From CAKAHY01 sp963522175 (GTDB lineage: Bacteria; Bacillota; Clostridia; Lachnospirales; Lachnospiraceae), in the NCBI GenBank assembly GCA_963522175.1, contig CAUQXC010000010.1:1-60589 (forward strand): 60,589 nt of DNA. Direction: 5' to 3'. The notes below the pieces were generated by a model. That model had not been told where the DNA came from and ran no database searches. It saw only the letters and a program-made list of their open reading frames with translations. Shown one piece after another: positions 35,722 to 43,878 of the stretch. The stretch's first letter is position 1. Each line of letters begins with the position of its first letter. The translations under genes were made by a program, and so were the position numbers.

Positions 35722-35750
35722 AAAGCCCGCAAACAAAGTTTGCGAGCCTT
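35722..35750 (-). terminator. Intrinsic terminator after tsf
   Basis: The minus-strand RNA reads AAGGCUCGCAAAC, loop UUU, then GUUUGCGGGCUUU, a stem of up to 13 pairs with two G-U wobbles, ending in a U-rich stretch. It lies 26 bases after the tsf stop. Confidence 0.85.
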
Positions 35751-35775
35751 ATATACTTAAAACTTATACTTAATC

Positions 35776-36720
35776 TTATGAATTAGCCATTTGCTTTGCA
35801 ACTTCTTCTGCAAAGTTTTCGCTCTTCTTCTCAATACCCTCGCCTGTTTCAAAACGAACGAATGACTTGATGCTTACGTTTGCGTTGTTAGCCTTAGCCA
35901 CCTCGGCAACATAAGCCGCAACGGACTGCTTTCCGTCAGCCGCCTTTACATACGGCTGATCCAACAGGCAGATTTCCTTTAACTGCTTATTGATACGACC
36001 CTTAACCATTCCTTCTATAACCTGCTGAGGCTTGTTTGCTTCCTTAGGATCGTTCTTAATCTGTGCGATTAAAATTTCCTTCTCTTTTGCAAGATACTCG
36101 GCATCCACTTCCTTATCCGATGTGTAAAGAGGTTTTAAAGCCGCAACCTGCATTGCCACATTGTGAGCCATTTCTTTGATTGCGTCATTTACAACATCCG
36201 TTTCAACGTCTATAAGAACGCCTATCTTTCCGCCACCGTGGATATAACTTACGAGGCAACCGTTGTCCTCTGTAGTCTGCTCGAAACGTCTGATATTCAT
36301 GTTCTCACCGATAACGCTTATCATGCTCGATAACTTCTCCGCTACCGTTAAGCTGTTATCAAGTTCCCATTTCTCGGCAAGGAAAATATCCATATTCTCA
36401 GCCTTTGTATTTAAAGCCTGCTGTGCCACTTCATGTACGTAATCTCTGAACTTCTCATTTTTTGCAACGAAGTCGGTCTCGGCATTAACTTCAACCAAAA
36501 CAGCCTTCTTTCCGTCTTCGCTTACTACAGCCTCAACTACTCCTTCAGCCGCTATTCTTCCGGCCTTTTTCTGTGCTCCCGCAAGACCCTTCTCACGCAA
36601 AAAGTCTATTGCCTTCTCAAAATCACCGTCTGTAGCCGCAAGTGCCTTCTTACAGTCCATCATTCCTGCGCCTGTAGCTTCTCTTAACTCTTTAACCATT
36701 GCTGCCGTTATTGCTGCCAT
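35776..36720 (-). CDS. tsf: Elongation factor Ts
   Basis: 314 residues from ATG 36720 with AGGAGGAG upstream. It is the nucleotide exchange factor for EF-Tu. The N-terminal domain MVKELREATGAGMMDCKKAL is diagnostic, with ETDFVAKNEKF and VAALKPLY in the core and dimer-contact regions. It is co-transcribed with rpsB, with a hairpin attenuator between the two (36769-36796). In-frame codons further upstream lie inside that hairpin and are not used. Confidence 0.98.
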   Translation of the reverse strand: MAAITAAMVKELREATGAGMMDCKKALAATDGDFEKAIDFLREKGLAGAQKKAGRIAAEGVVEAVVSEDGKKAVLVEVNAETDFVAKNEKFRDYVHEVAQQALNTKAENMDIFLAEKWELDNSLTVAEKLSSMISVIGENMNIRRFEQTTEDNGCLVSYIHGGGKIGVLIDVETDVVNDAIKEMAHNVAMQVAALKPLYTSDKEVDAEYLAKEKEILIAQIKNDPKEANKPQQVIEGMVKGRINKQLKEICLLDQPYVKAADGKQSVAAYVAEVAKANNANVSIKSFVRFETGEGIEKKSENFAEEVAKQMANS

Positions 36721-36768
36721 GTTTACTCCTCCTAATATATTATCTTTTATGCCTGTATTTTTACAAAA

Positions 36769-36796
36769 GCCCTGTAAATCCTCAAATTTACAGGGC
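36769..36796 (-). terminator. Attenuator hairpin between rpsB and tsf
   Basis: GCCCTGTAAAT (36769-36779) and ATTTACAGGGC (36786-36796) form a perfect 11-bp stem with a six-base loop. On the minus strand it is followed by TTTTGTAAAAAT. It probably lowers tsf transcription relative to rpsB. Confidence 0.75.
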
Positions 36797-36847
36797 AGAA
36801 TCTTCAATTATTCAGTTTCGCCCTTGAAACCTCAATCAGCAAGGGAA

Positions 36848-37594
36848 TTACTCCTGTACAGCTTCCTCTTCGTCAGCCTGAGCGGACTCGAATTCTTCTG
36901 CACTTACAACCTCTCCCTGATTGGCTTCGATAACGGCGTCTGCCATTCTTCCCACTATAAGCTTAACCGCACGTATAGCATCGTCATTTCCCGGTATCAA
37001 ATAATCTATCTCGTCCGGATCGCAGTTTGTGTCACAAATTCCTATTAAAGGAATTCCCAAAGTATGTGCTTCCTGAACACAAATTCTTTCCTTCTTAGGG
37101 TCAACTATGAAGATAGCATCAGGAATCTCGGTCATATCCTTAATTCCGCCGATGTTTTTCTCAAGCTTCTCCCATTCTTTCTTTATCTCTATAACTTCCT
37201 TCTTAGGCAATACGTCAAAAGTACCGTCCTGACTCATCTCTTCGATTCTCTTAAGTCTCTTTATTCTTGACTGAATTGTCTTGAAGTTTGTAAGCATACC
37301 GCCGAGCCATCTCTCGTTAACATAGTACATTCCGCATCTTTGTGCTTCTTCCTTTACGGAATCCTGTGCCTGCTTCTTTGTTCCTACGAATAAGATTTTT
37401 CCGCCGTCTGCAGCTATTCTTGCGATAGCGTTGTATGCATCATCAACCATGCCTACACTTTTCTGAAGGTCTATGATGTGTATACCGTTTCTTTCCGTGT
37501 AAATGTAAGGAGCCATCTTAGGGTTCCATCTTCTTGTCTGGTGTCCGAAGTGAACACCGGCTTCAAGCAATTGCTTCATTGAAATAACGCTCAT
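36848..37594 (-). CDS. rpsB: 30S ribosomal protein S2
   Basis: 248 residues from ATG 37594, preceded by AAAGGAG. LLEAGVHFGHQTRRWNPKMAPYIY at the start (signature GVHFGHQ), ILFVGTKKQAQDSV, NERWLGGMLTNF and IPLIGICDTNCDPDEIDY are standard S2 motifs. A short acidic tail follows, as in many Firmicutes. It is first in the rpsB-tsf operon, with a strong promoter 100 bases upstream and a structured leader (37622-37675) that may mediate autoregulation. Confidence 0.98.
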   Translation of the reverse strand: MSVISMKQLLEAGVHFGHQTRRWNPKMAPYIYTERNGIHIIDLQKSVGMVDDAYNAIARIAADGGKILFVGTKKQAQDSVKEEAQRCGMYYVNERWLGGMLTNFKTIQSRIKRLKRIEEMSQDGTFDVLPKKEVIEIKKEWEKLEKNIGGIKDMTEIPDAIFIVDPKKERICVQEAHTLGIPLIGICDTNCDPDEIDYLIPGNDDAIRAVKLIVGRMADAVIEANQGEVVSAEEFESAQADEEEAVQE

Positions 37595-37621
37595 TTTATT
37601 TTCTCCTTTGGTTTTTTCTTC

Positions 37622-37675
37622 CCCTTCATCAAATAAAAGTTCCGTAAAAGGCACCGCTCTTAAGTTTATGAAGGG
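37622..37675 (-). promoter_or_regulatory. Structured rpsB leader, candidate autoregulatory element
   Basis: Within the roughly 95-base leader, CCCUUCAU (37675-37668) can pair with AUGAAGGG (37629-37622) across 38 bases, placing a stem 14 bases before the AAAGGAG site. A weaker CACC/GGUG hairpin followed by UUUU overlaps the first arm, so the two are mutually exclusive. Control by free S2 or by early termination is inference. Confidence 0.35.
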
Positions 37676-37695
37676 TGTTTTTTATTAACTGGAAC

Positions 37696-37724
37696 ACTAT
37701 AACATAAGATAAGAAAAATTGCAA
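37696..37724 (-). promoter_or_regulatory. Sigma-A-type promoter of rpsB-tsf
   Basis: The minus strand reads TTGCAA (37719-37724), a 17-base spacer, then TATAGT (37696-37701). It lies directly after the ddh stop codon, with the transcript start near 37689. Confidence 0.8.
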
Positions 37725-37728
37725 TAGT

Positions 37729-38715
37729 CTACAGCATTTCTTTTCTGAGTTCTTCCCCCGTCTTCGCACTCAAGTATGCCGGTGCTATATCAAACACCGT
37801 CTTTGCCCCGAAATTTTTTTCCGCATATAAGCGGTAAGCCGCTCTTGCATAAGCCACAAGCACCGCGGATGTAAATTCAGGATTTGAATCAAGCTTCAGA
37901 CTGTATTCTATTATATTTGTATACTCTTTATTTAAGCCCGTTTTCCCGCTTCTGATAACGAAGCCTCCGTGCGGCATTCCCGAATGATTTTTTTCAAGCT
38001 CCTCTTTGCTTACAAAATGCACTTTAGTATCATAGTCAAAAAAATAATTAGGCATATTTATTATTTCTTCTTCTATTCTTTCTTTATCCGCCCCTTCTTT
38101 TGCCACGACGAAGCATTCTCTTTTATGCTTCTGCCTTGTTGAGAGTGCGGGGTTTTTTCCCTCTCGTACAGCCTTAAGAGCTTCCTCGACAGGTATGGTA
38201 TACTGTTTTGCATCCGAAACGCCTTCAACTCTTCTTATAGCATCCGAATGTCCTTGGGATACACCTTTTCCCCAGAAGGTGTAGTCTTTTCCTTCCGGTA
38301 AAACGGCACTCGCATAGAGTCTGTTAAGAGAAAATAAGCCCGGATCCCAGCCTGCGGAAATAATCCCCACCTTGGATGCTTCAAGAGCCGCCTTATCAAC
38401 CTCTCTGAAATGTGAAGGAATGTTTGCATGCGTATCAAAGCTGTCAACCACGTTAAAATACCTGACATATTCTTTTGTCTGTGCCGGCAGATCCGTTGCG
38501 CTGCCTCCGCAAAGTATCAATACATCTATCTCATCAATAAAGTTCTTAGTCTCCGAAATATTATATACTTTTACATCCGGGTTCAGGGTTTTCACATCCT
38601 CGGGATCTCTTCTTGTAAATACCGCCTTTAATACCGTATCGGGATTTTGCGCTACCGCGGCTTCCACACCTCTTCCTAAGTTTCCGTAACCCAGTATACC
38701 TAATCTTATGCTCAT
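37729..38715 (-). CDS. ddh: meso-diaminopimelate D-dehydrogenase
   Basis: 328 residues from ATG 38715, with AAGGAG upstream. It makes meso-DAP directly from tetrahydrodipicolinate, ammonia and NADPH. The Rossmann motif is LGILGYGNLGRGVE (3-16). ILCGGSATDLP, FDTHANIPSHF, SAGWDPGLFSLNR and GKGVSQGHSDAIRR are diagnostic of Ddh, and the C-terminal domain supplies the substrate pocket. Together with dapA-dapB (9814-11482) it implies the dehydrogenase route to lysine. It lies between the tRNA-Leu terminator and the rpsB promoter; its own promoter is not evident. Confidence 0.96.
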   Translation of the reverse strand: MSIRLGILGYGNLGRGVEAAVAQNPDTVLKAVFTRRDPEDVKTLNPDVKVYNISETKNFIDEIDVLILCGGSATDLPAQTKEYVRYFNVVDSFDTHANIPSHFREVDKAALEASKVGIISAGWDPGLFSLNRLYASAVLPEGKDYTFWGKGVSQGHSDAIRRVEGVSDAKQYTIPVEEALKAVREGKNPALSTRQKHKRECFVVAKEGADKERIEEEIINMPNYFFDYDTKVHFVSKEELEKNHSGMPHGGFVIRSGKTGLNKEYTNIIEYSLKLDSNPEFTSAVLVAYARAAYRLYAEKNFGAKTVFDIAPAYLSAKTGEELRKEML

Positions 38716-38754
38716 ATTTTCTCCTTTTTCAAGTGCTTTCATGTTTTAAAAATT

Positions 38755-38793
38755 AAAAAGGACAAGCCTACTTCTTTGTAAGTCTGTCCTTTA
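38755..38793 (-). terminator. Intrinsic terminator after tRNA-Leu
   Basis: On the minus strand AAAGGACA pairs with TGTCCTTT, with further wobble-containing pairs inside and a TTTTTAATTTTT tail. It starts five bases after the tRNA 3' end. Confidence 0.75.
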
Positions 38794-38797
38794 ATAC

Positions 38798-38880
38798 TGC
38801 CGGTGGCGAGACTCGAACTCGCACACCCTTTCGAATAACAGATTTTGAGTCTGTCGCGTCTGCCATTCCGCCACACCGGC
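38798..38880 (-). tRNA. tRNA-Leu (anticodon CAA)
   Basis: An 83-base class II tRNA. The acceptor stem GCCGGTG pairs with CACCGGC, the discriminator is A, and there is a long variable arm. The anticodon loop CTCAAAA in stem ACAGA/TCTGT gives anticodon CAA, which reads UUG. The T arm contains GTTCGAGTC. CCA is not encoded (the next bases are GTA), so it is added after transcription. Confidence 0.95.
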
Positions 38881-38893
38881 TTTCAACCGTTAA

Positions 38894-38922
38894 AGGATAT
38901 CATACTTTTTAAAAACTTTCAA
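38894..38922 (-). promoter_or_regulatory. Promoter of tRNA-Leu
   Basis: The minus strand reads TTGAAA (38917-38922), a 17-base spacer, then TATCCT (38894-38899). It lies about 14 bases upstream of the mature tRNA 5' end. Confidence 0.65.
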
Positions 38923-38981
38923 GGAGATTTTCCATTTTTTTGATTTTTTTATTTCAGCTTATAAAAAGCCGTTTAGGCTAC

Positions 38982-39010
38982 TTGATTTTGTTCTAATACT
39001 TTGCTACAAT
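38982..39010 (+). promoter_or_regulatory. Sigma-A-type promoter of uraA-upp
   Basis: The plus strand reads TTGATT (38982-38987), a 17-base spacer, then TACAAT (39005-39010). Near the transcript 5' end a perfect 7-bp hairpin, AAAATTC (39022-39028) / GAATTTT (39034-39040), precedes the AAGGAG site. It is too weak to be a terminator and does not look like a PyrR-binding loop. Confidence 0.7.
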
Positions 39011-39069
39011 AATTTGATTTTAAAATTCACTTGGAATTTTAGTCTAATCTTACTCAAGGAGAAAAGAAA

Positions 39070-40395
39070 ATGTCTAAGAAACTCGGTTTCACATCAAAGG
39101 ACTGTCTGCTTAGTATACAACATCTTTTTGCTATGTTCGGTGCTACTGTACTTGTTCCTCTGATAACGGGTCTTAACCCGTCTTTGGCGCTCTTCACTGC
39201 AGGCGTCGGTACTCTTATTTTTCATGTATGTACAGGTTTTAAGGTTCCTGTATTCTTAGGTTCCTCATTCGCTTTTTTAGCTGCCGTTGCAGCGGTTGTA
39301 AAGCCGGAAGGAAGCGTCGTAGTGTCCAATATCCCCTATGCACAGGGAGGTATAATCGCGGCAGGCTTCGTTTACCTTATATTTTCGGTTCTTGCCTATT
39401 ACATAGGTGCCGAAAAAATTAAAAAAGTTTTTCCCCCTGTTGTTACGGGACCTGTTATAATAGTTATAGGAATCAATCTTGCCGGAACGGCAATTACGGA
39501 TGCGACGGGCGGTTTGGGACTTAGCTCGGGCTTCACTCCCGCTGTCGGTTTAAACCTCGGTATTGCAGCCTTTACGCTTTTTATGGTAGTGCTTTGTTCC
39601 ATATTTGCAAAAGGATTTTTTAAGCTTGTTCCTATTCTTATCGGGATTTTACTCGGCTATATACTTTGTGTCATATTGCATTTTTCGGGTGTTTTCCATA
39701 TGAATTTCGATCCTATCGCAAATTCACCGTGGATAAACATACCTTTTAAAACTGCAGACTCAAACGGAGTACCTTTTATGAGTCTTCCCGCATTTGAGTG
39801 GGGCGCGATTCTTTCCATAGCTCCTATTGCTTTGGTTACTTTTATGGAGCATATAGGAGATATAACGACGAACGCCACTGTTGTAGGCAAGGATTTTCTG
39901 AAAGATCCGGGACTTCACAAAACGCTTCTGGGCGACGGTCTTGCAACTATGTTTGCAGGTCTTGTAGGAGGTCCAAGTAATACAACTTATTCCGAAAACA
40001 CCGGTGTTTTGGCAACAACAAAAAATTACGACCCGAGACTTCTTCGTTTAACGGCAGTTTTTGCCATATTCTTAGGGCTCTTCGGTAAAGTAGGTGCCAT
40101 ACTCCAGACTATTCCCGACCCCGTGAAAGGCGGTGTGGAGGTTATACTTTTCGGAATGATTGCCGCCGTGGGAATTCGCTCTCTTGCGGAATCCAACCTT
40201 GATTTTACTCACTCGAGAAACTTAACCGTAGTAGGCCTTATCCTCGTTTTCGGACTCGGGTTTTCAAATCTCGGAGGCATTAATATAAACCTAGGTAACT
40301 ATGTTCTCAATATATCCGGTTTATTTATCGCGGTTGTTGCGGGTGTTCTTATGAACATCATACTGCCCGATGTAGACGATATTAAAGAACAATAA
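39070..40395 (+). CDS. uraA: Uracil permease (NCS2 family)
   Basis: 441 residues, about 14 membrane segments. It imports uracil with protons. SIQHLFAMFGATVLVPLITG at the start, FLGSSFAFLAAV, the substrate-binding Glu in IALVTFMEHIGDI and the GGPSNTTYSENTGVLATT signature (catalytic Glu and Asn) are hallmarks of UraA. AAGGAG lies nine bases upstream of the ATG. It is followed by upp, so imported uracil goes straight to UMP. These two are the only plus-strand genes seen in the window. Confidence 0.96.
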   Translation: MSKKLGFTSKDCLLSIQHLFAMFGATVLVPLITGLNPSLALFTAGVGTLIFHVCTGFKVPVFLGSSFAFLAAVAAVVKPEGSVVVSNIPYAQGGIIAAGFVYLIFSVLAYYIGAEKIKKVFPPVVTGPVIIVIGINLAGTAITDATGGLGLSSGFTPAVGLNLGIAAFTLFMVVLCSIFAKGFFKLVPILIGILLGYILCVILHFSGVFHMNFDPIANSPWINIPFKTADSNGVPFMSLPAFEWGAILSIAPIALVTFMEHIGDITTNATVVGKDFLKDPGLHKTLLGDGLATMFAGLVGGPSNTTYSENTGVLATTKNYDPRLLRLTAVFAIFLGLFGKVGAILQTIPDPVKGGVEVILFGMIAAVGIRSLAESNLDFTHSRNLTVVGLILVFGLGFSNLGGININLGNYVLNISGLFIAVVAGVLMNIILPDVDDIKEQ

Positions 40396-40420
40396 TATTT
40401 TTTAAATAAGGGGATCTATT

Positions 40421-41050
40421 ATGAATAATGTATTTATTAACAACCATCCGTTGGTACAGCACAAAATATCATTATTGCGTGACAAAAACACCGGAACCTA
40501 CGAATTTCGTTCATTGGTTGGAGAAATTGCCATGCTTATGGGTTATGAAGCTTTAAGCGATTTACCTACCGAGGAAATAGAAGTGACAACTCCTATAGAA
40601 AGCTGTATGACACCCGTAATTGCAGGAAGAAAGCTTGCCATAGTTCCCATACTGAGAGCGGGTCTCGGAATGGTTGACGGCATAACCGCTCTCGTTCCTT
40701 CGGCAAAGGTAGGTCATATCGGTCTGTACAGAGACGAAAAGACTTTTGAGCCTCATGAGTATTATTGTAAGCTTCCTAAGCCTATAGAAGAAAGAACCAT
40801 AGTTGTTACCGACCCTATGCTTGCAACAGGAGGCTCGGCAGTTGACGCGATCTCTCAGATTAAAAAGCACGGCGGAAAAAATATCAAGTTTATGTGCATC
40901 ATAGCAGCACCCGAAGGTCTTGAAAAGCTTAAAAACGCACACCCGGATGTACAGATTTATGTAGGACATTTGGACAGAGAACTCAATGAAAACTGCTATA
41001 TATGTCCGGGTCTCGGAGATGCCGGTGACAGAATCTTCGGAACCAAGTAA
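40421..41050 (+). CDS. upp: Uracil phosphoribosyltransferase
   Basis: 209 residues, standard length. It makes UMP from uracil and PRPP. The PRPP loop VTDPMLATGGSAVDAI and the uracil-binding C-terminus (YICPGLGDAGDRIFGTK) are clear, and VPILRAGLGMVDGI precedes them. The gene follows uraA by 25 bases with GGGGA upstream of the ATG, and ends at a bidirectional terminator. Confidence 0.98.
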   Translation: MNNVFINNHPLVQHKISLLRDKNTGTYEFRSLVGEIAMLMGYEALSDLPTEEIEVTTPIESCMTPVIAGRKLAIVPILRAGLGMVDGITALVPSAKVGHIGLYRDEKTFEPHEYYCKLPKPIEERTIVVTDPMLATGGSAVDAISQIKKHGGKNIKFMCIIAAPEGLEKLKNAHPDVQIYVGHLDRELNENCYICPGLGDAGDRIFGTK

Positions 41051-41085
41051 TTTTACTTTATAAAACCGTTATTTACATAAAAAAT

Positions 41086-41127
41086 AAGGACTTGTCAGAC
41101 TATGTCTTCTAAGGTCCTTGTTTTTTT
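41086..41127. terminator. Bidirectional terminator between upp and TPR gene
   Basis: AAGGAC (41086-41091) and GTCCTT (41114-41119) close a hairpin with inner pairing of CAGAC with GTCTT. Seven T follow on the plus strand and a T-rich stretch on the minus strand. It serves both convergent transcripts. Confidence 0.8.
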
Positions 41128-41141
41128 ATCATTTATAAGAT

Positions 41142-42452
41142 TTAGTATCCTCTTTCAGCCTTTGCAGCCTCCGCCTCAGGCGCATCCGGATAATTTATAA
41201 CTATATCGCTGAATACGGTATTCGCCTCGTCATTTCTTCCGAGTCTTGTAAGAGCCTGACCCTTTTTTAATACTGCGGCTATATTATCCCCTTTAAGTTT
41301 AAGGGCTTTATCATAAAATGATATAGCTTTGTCATATTCTCCTTTATCAAAAAATGAATTTCCGTGAGTAAGAAGTAAATCCGAGCCCTCAGCATCTACC
41401 TTTGCCTTAATCTCGGCGACAAGAGCCGTACTGTCAAAACCCGTACCGTCGTCTATATTTGTTATTACACCGGAATCGAAATCCGAATACAAATCCGCTA
41501 CTCTCGTAAAATCTCCTTCACTGAAGGATTTTTGCATCGCCAACAGTTTCTGGTACTGAATAGACTTATAGTTTATACTTTCCGCACTGGTATTACTCGC
41601 CTCCTTAAGCCTGTCTCTTTCGGTCGTAAGCTCATCCACCTTTGCATTGATTTCATTTTTTTCTATATTGGCTTGATTAAGCTTTTCACTTATTCCCGCA
41701 AGCTCGGCATTATAGGTATTGTTAAGCTTCGCTTTCATTGCGGGAATATACAAAAACATAATGAAAGCCGAGCCTATCAAAAGTCCTATAGCTATATTTA
41801 CGGCTGTTTGCCAACCCGTGTACTGTTTGTAGGTACTCGGAATTATAACATCGTCGGATATAGAAACTCCGTCGCTGTTAATCTGCTTGAGCTCTTTCTT
41901 TAGCTTTTTGAGATCCTCTTTTATACACTCCCTGTACTTAAGGGCAAGATGATTACATTTATCAACCTTTAAAATACCGCTTATAACCTTATCGGCTCTT
42001 ATGTAATCTTTTTTATTTATGTATAAAAGCGAGAGCAAAAGTGCCGCTCTTATATATTTAGGATTTGCATCCACTATCCTCGCAAGACCCAAGACGGCAA
42101 GATCCATATTACCGTCTTTTACGCTTATAAGTGCCTGATTATATCTTTTGATAATATCATCATAGTTTTTCATTCTGTCCGGCTTTTTTTGAAGCTCAAA
42201 GATATAGAATTCCGCTATGTTATTGATTTTTCTGATATTTATGCTAAGTACCCATGAAACCAAGGCGCTTGCAACCTCGCCCATTTCATAATATACCAAG
42301 CCCAAAAGATTTCTTGCATCTACATTATCCTTGTTATATTCCAAAGAATTTTGAAGACAAAGGAGGGCACTTGTGAGGTTCCTTTCCTTAGCGTACTCAA
42401 GCGCAAAATTGTAATAAGAATTTGAAATTCTCTCCAAGCGGTTTTTCTGCAT
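41142..42452 (-). CDS. Membrane-anchored TPR protein
   Basis: 436 residues. TPR-like helical pairs (about 10-175: SALLCLQNSLEYN, ARNLLGLVYYEMG) form a cytoplasmic domain. They are followed by a membrane helix (215-237), a coiled coil (about 240-300, KLNQANIEKNEINAKVDELTT shortened) and C-terminal TPRs (about 360-430, FFDKGEYDKAISFYDKAL). The layout suggests a scaffold with repeats on both sides of the membrane. No enzyme motif is seen. It begins with TAATG, overlapping the preceding 48-residue gene, and is the last gene of the folC-valS run. Function unknown. Confidence 0.8.
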   Translation of the reverse strand: MQKNRLERISNSYYNFALEYAKERNLTSALLCLQNSLEYNKDNVDARNLLGLVYYEMGEVASALVSWVLSINIRKINNIAEFYIFELQKKPDRMKNYDDIIKRYNQALISVKDGNMDLAVLGLARIVDANPKYIRAALLLSLLYINKKDYIRADKVISGILKVDKCNHLALKYRECIKEDLKKLKKELKQINSDGVSISDDVIIPSTYKQYTGWQTAVNIAIGLLIGSAFIMFLYIPAMKAKLNNTYNAELAGISEKLNQANIEKNEINAKVDELTTERDRLKEASNTSAESINYKSIQYQKLLAMQKSFSEGDFTRVADLYSDFDSGVITNIDDGTGFDSTALVAEIKAKVDAEGSDLLLTHGNSFFDKGEYDKAISFYDKALKLKGDNIAAVLKKGQALTRLGRNDEANTVFSDIVINYPDAPEAEAAKAERGY

Positions 42453-42598
42453 TACTTTCTCTCCTTGCTTTCCTTTTGCAAAAGTTCAAATAAAATGTCT
42501 TTGGCATCGCTTATATCCGTTTTCATAATTTCTTCTTCAACCTCATCTATTTGAAGACTCGGTTTAAAACGTCTGAGTTCTTCTTCAAAATTCAACAT
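42452..42598 (-). CDS. 48-residue protein between folC and TPR gene
   Basis: A short reading frame with strong start signals: AAGGAG six bases before ATG 42598. Its TAA overlaps the ATG of the next gene by one base (TAATG). The product starts MLNFEEELRRFKPSLQIDEV and is highly acidic/basic, with no hydrophobic segment; it looks like two helices. The overlap and ribosome site make translation likely, and it may act with the membrane TPR protein. No family is recognised. Confidence 0.65.
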   Translation of the reverse strand: MLNFEEELRRFKPSLQIDEVEEEIMKTDISDAKDILFELLQKESKERK

Positions 42599-42609
42599 AG
42601 CCTATCTCC

Positions 42610-43878
42610 TTATCGTAAATACTTTAAAACTTCACCTATCATATACAAAGAGCCTGTAGCAAAGCACAAAACATCTTCTTTTTTCTCCTGCAAAAGTCCG
42701 TCGAAGGCCTTTGCAATACTGTCATATTCTTTAATTTGAACCTGTTTGAGTCCTTCAAAGCCTTCATGTATATCTTTAAGCTTTGCTCCTCTTTCGCTGT
42801 CTATTCTCGCAATATAAACCTCGGATACATAGGCTTCAAGAAGCTTAAGCTTTTCAAAAACCGCCTCTATATCCTTATCGCCTACAATGGAAAAAAGCAA
42901 ATGTGCCTTTTTATCGTTTTTTTCACACAGGCTTTTACAGGTTTTTACAAATTCCGAAATCCCGTCCTCATTATGAGCTCCGTCCAGATATACTCCTTCA
43001 AAAACCTCCTGCATCCTTCCTTCCCATACTGTAGCTGATATAACTTTCTTAAGCTTGTCAAGCTCAAATGCGGGAATATAGCCTTCTTCATATAAGGATA
43101 AAAGAGCAAGTACACAAAGCGAGGCGTTTCTCCTCTGGTAAGCCGCTTTAAACTGCGAAAAATCCTTGTCCGGATTGAGCTTAGGGCAAAAACCTTTAAG
43201 TTCACTCAACTTTTTTATATTCTTTGCTTTATAATGCAAAGCAAAGTTATCCATACTTTTTTTCACCTCTTCGGTATTGTCATCATATACCAAAGCGGTT
43301 CCTTCTCTCATTATACCCGCTTTTTGTGAACAGATTTTGTCTACAGTGTTACCAAGATACTGTTCATGGTCTTTACTTATGCTTGTTATTACACATAAAT
43401 CCTTCTCTTCAAGCGCATTCGTAATATCGTACAAACCGCCGAGACCCGTTTCCATAACTATAAAATCCGGTAACTTGTCATAAAATATCTTCATTGCCAT
43501 ATAAAATAAAAACTCAAAGTATGTAGGAGCTTCATAGTCTTTATTTTTCATTTTCTCGGCTGTTTCTCTTACATATTCTCCCGCATTTTCAAAATCTTTA
43601 TCGCAAACGGGAATCATGTTTATTCTGATCCTTTCATTCAGGTCAACAAGATGCGGTGAAATAAATGTTCCCACTTCATAGCCCATTGAAATAAGAGCAG
43701 AGCTTAAATAAGCACAAACTGAGCCTTTTCCGTTTGTTCCCGCAACATGTATTATATAAGGTTTTTTTCCTTTTTTCTTTTCTATACCCATATTCGCCAA
43801 GAACTCTCTTATAGCAATAAGAGAGTTCTTTTTGGTTGCCCACATCGGTATCTTATCTATGTATTCTTTTATATCCAT
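42610..43878 (-). CDS. folC: Folylpolyglutamate/dihydrofolate synthase
   Basis: 422 residues, Mur-ligase fold. It adds glutamate to folates and/or dihydropteroate. The ATP motif is HVAGTNGKGSVCAY, followed by SPHLVDLNERIRI and the carbamylated-Lys region (ITSISKDHEQYLG, SQKAGIM). The C-terminal ligase domain contains LDGAHNEDGI. It starts directly after the valS stop (TAAATG), so it is translated by reinitiation or from a weak site inside valS. The valS-folC pair is common in Firmicutes. Confidence 0.95.
   Translation of the reverse strand: MDIKEYIDKIPMWATKKNSLIAIREFLANMGIEKKKGKKPYIIHVAGTNGKGSVCAYLSSALISMGYEVGTFISPHLVDLNERIRINMIPVCDKDFENAGEYVRETAEKMKNKDYEAPTYFEFLFYMAMKIFYDKLPDFIVMETGLGGLYDITNALEEKDLCVITSISKDHEQYLGNTVDKICSQKAGIMREGTALVYDDNTEEVKKSMDNFALHYKAKNIKKLSELKGFCPKLNPDKDFSQFKAAYQRRNASLCVLALLSLYEEGYIPAFELDKLKKVISATVWEGRMQEVFEGVYLDGAHNEDGISEFVKTCKSLCEKNDKKAHLLFSIVGDKDIEAVFEKLKLLEAYVSEVYIARIDSERGAKLKDIHEGFEGLKQVQIKEYDSIAKAFDGLLQEKKEDVLCFATGSLYMIGEVLKYLR

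Noticed and set aside
39022..39040. Leader hairpin of uraA as a PyrR-type attenuator
   Set aside because: The stem is only 7 bp, lies at the very 5' end, has no downstream terminator partner and lacks the PyrR-binding loop pattern.
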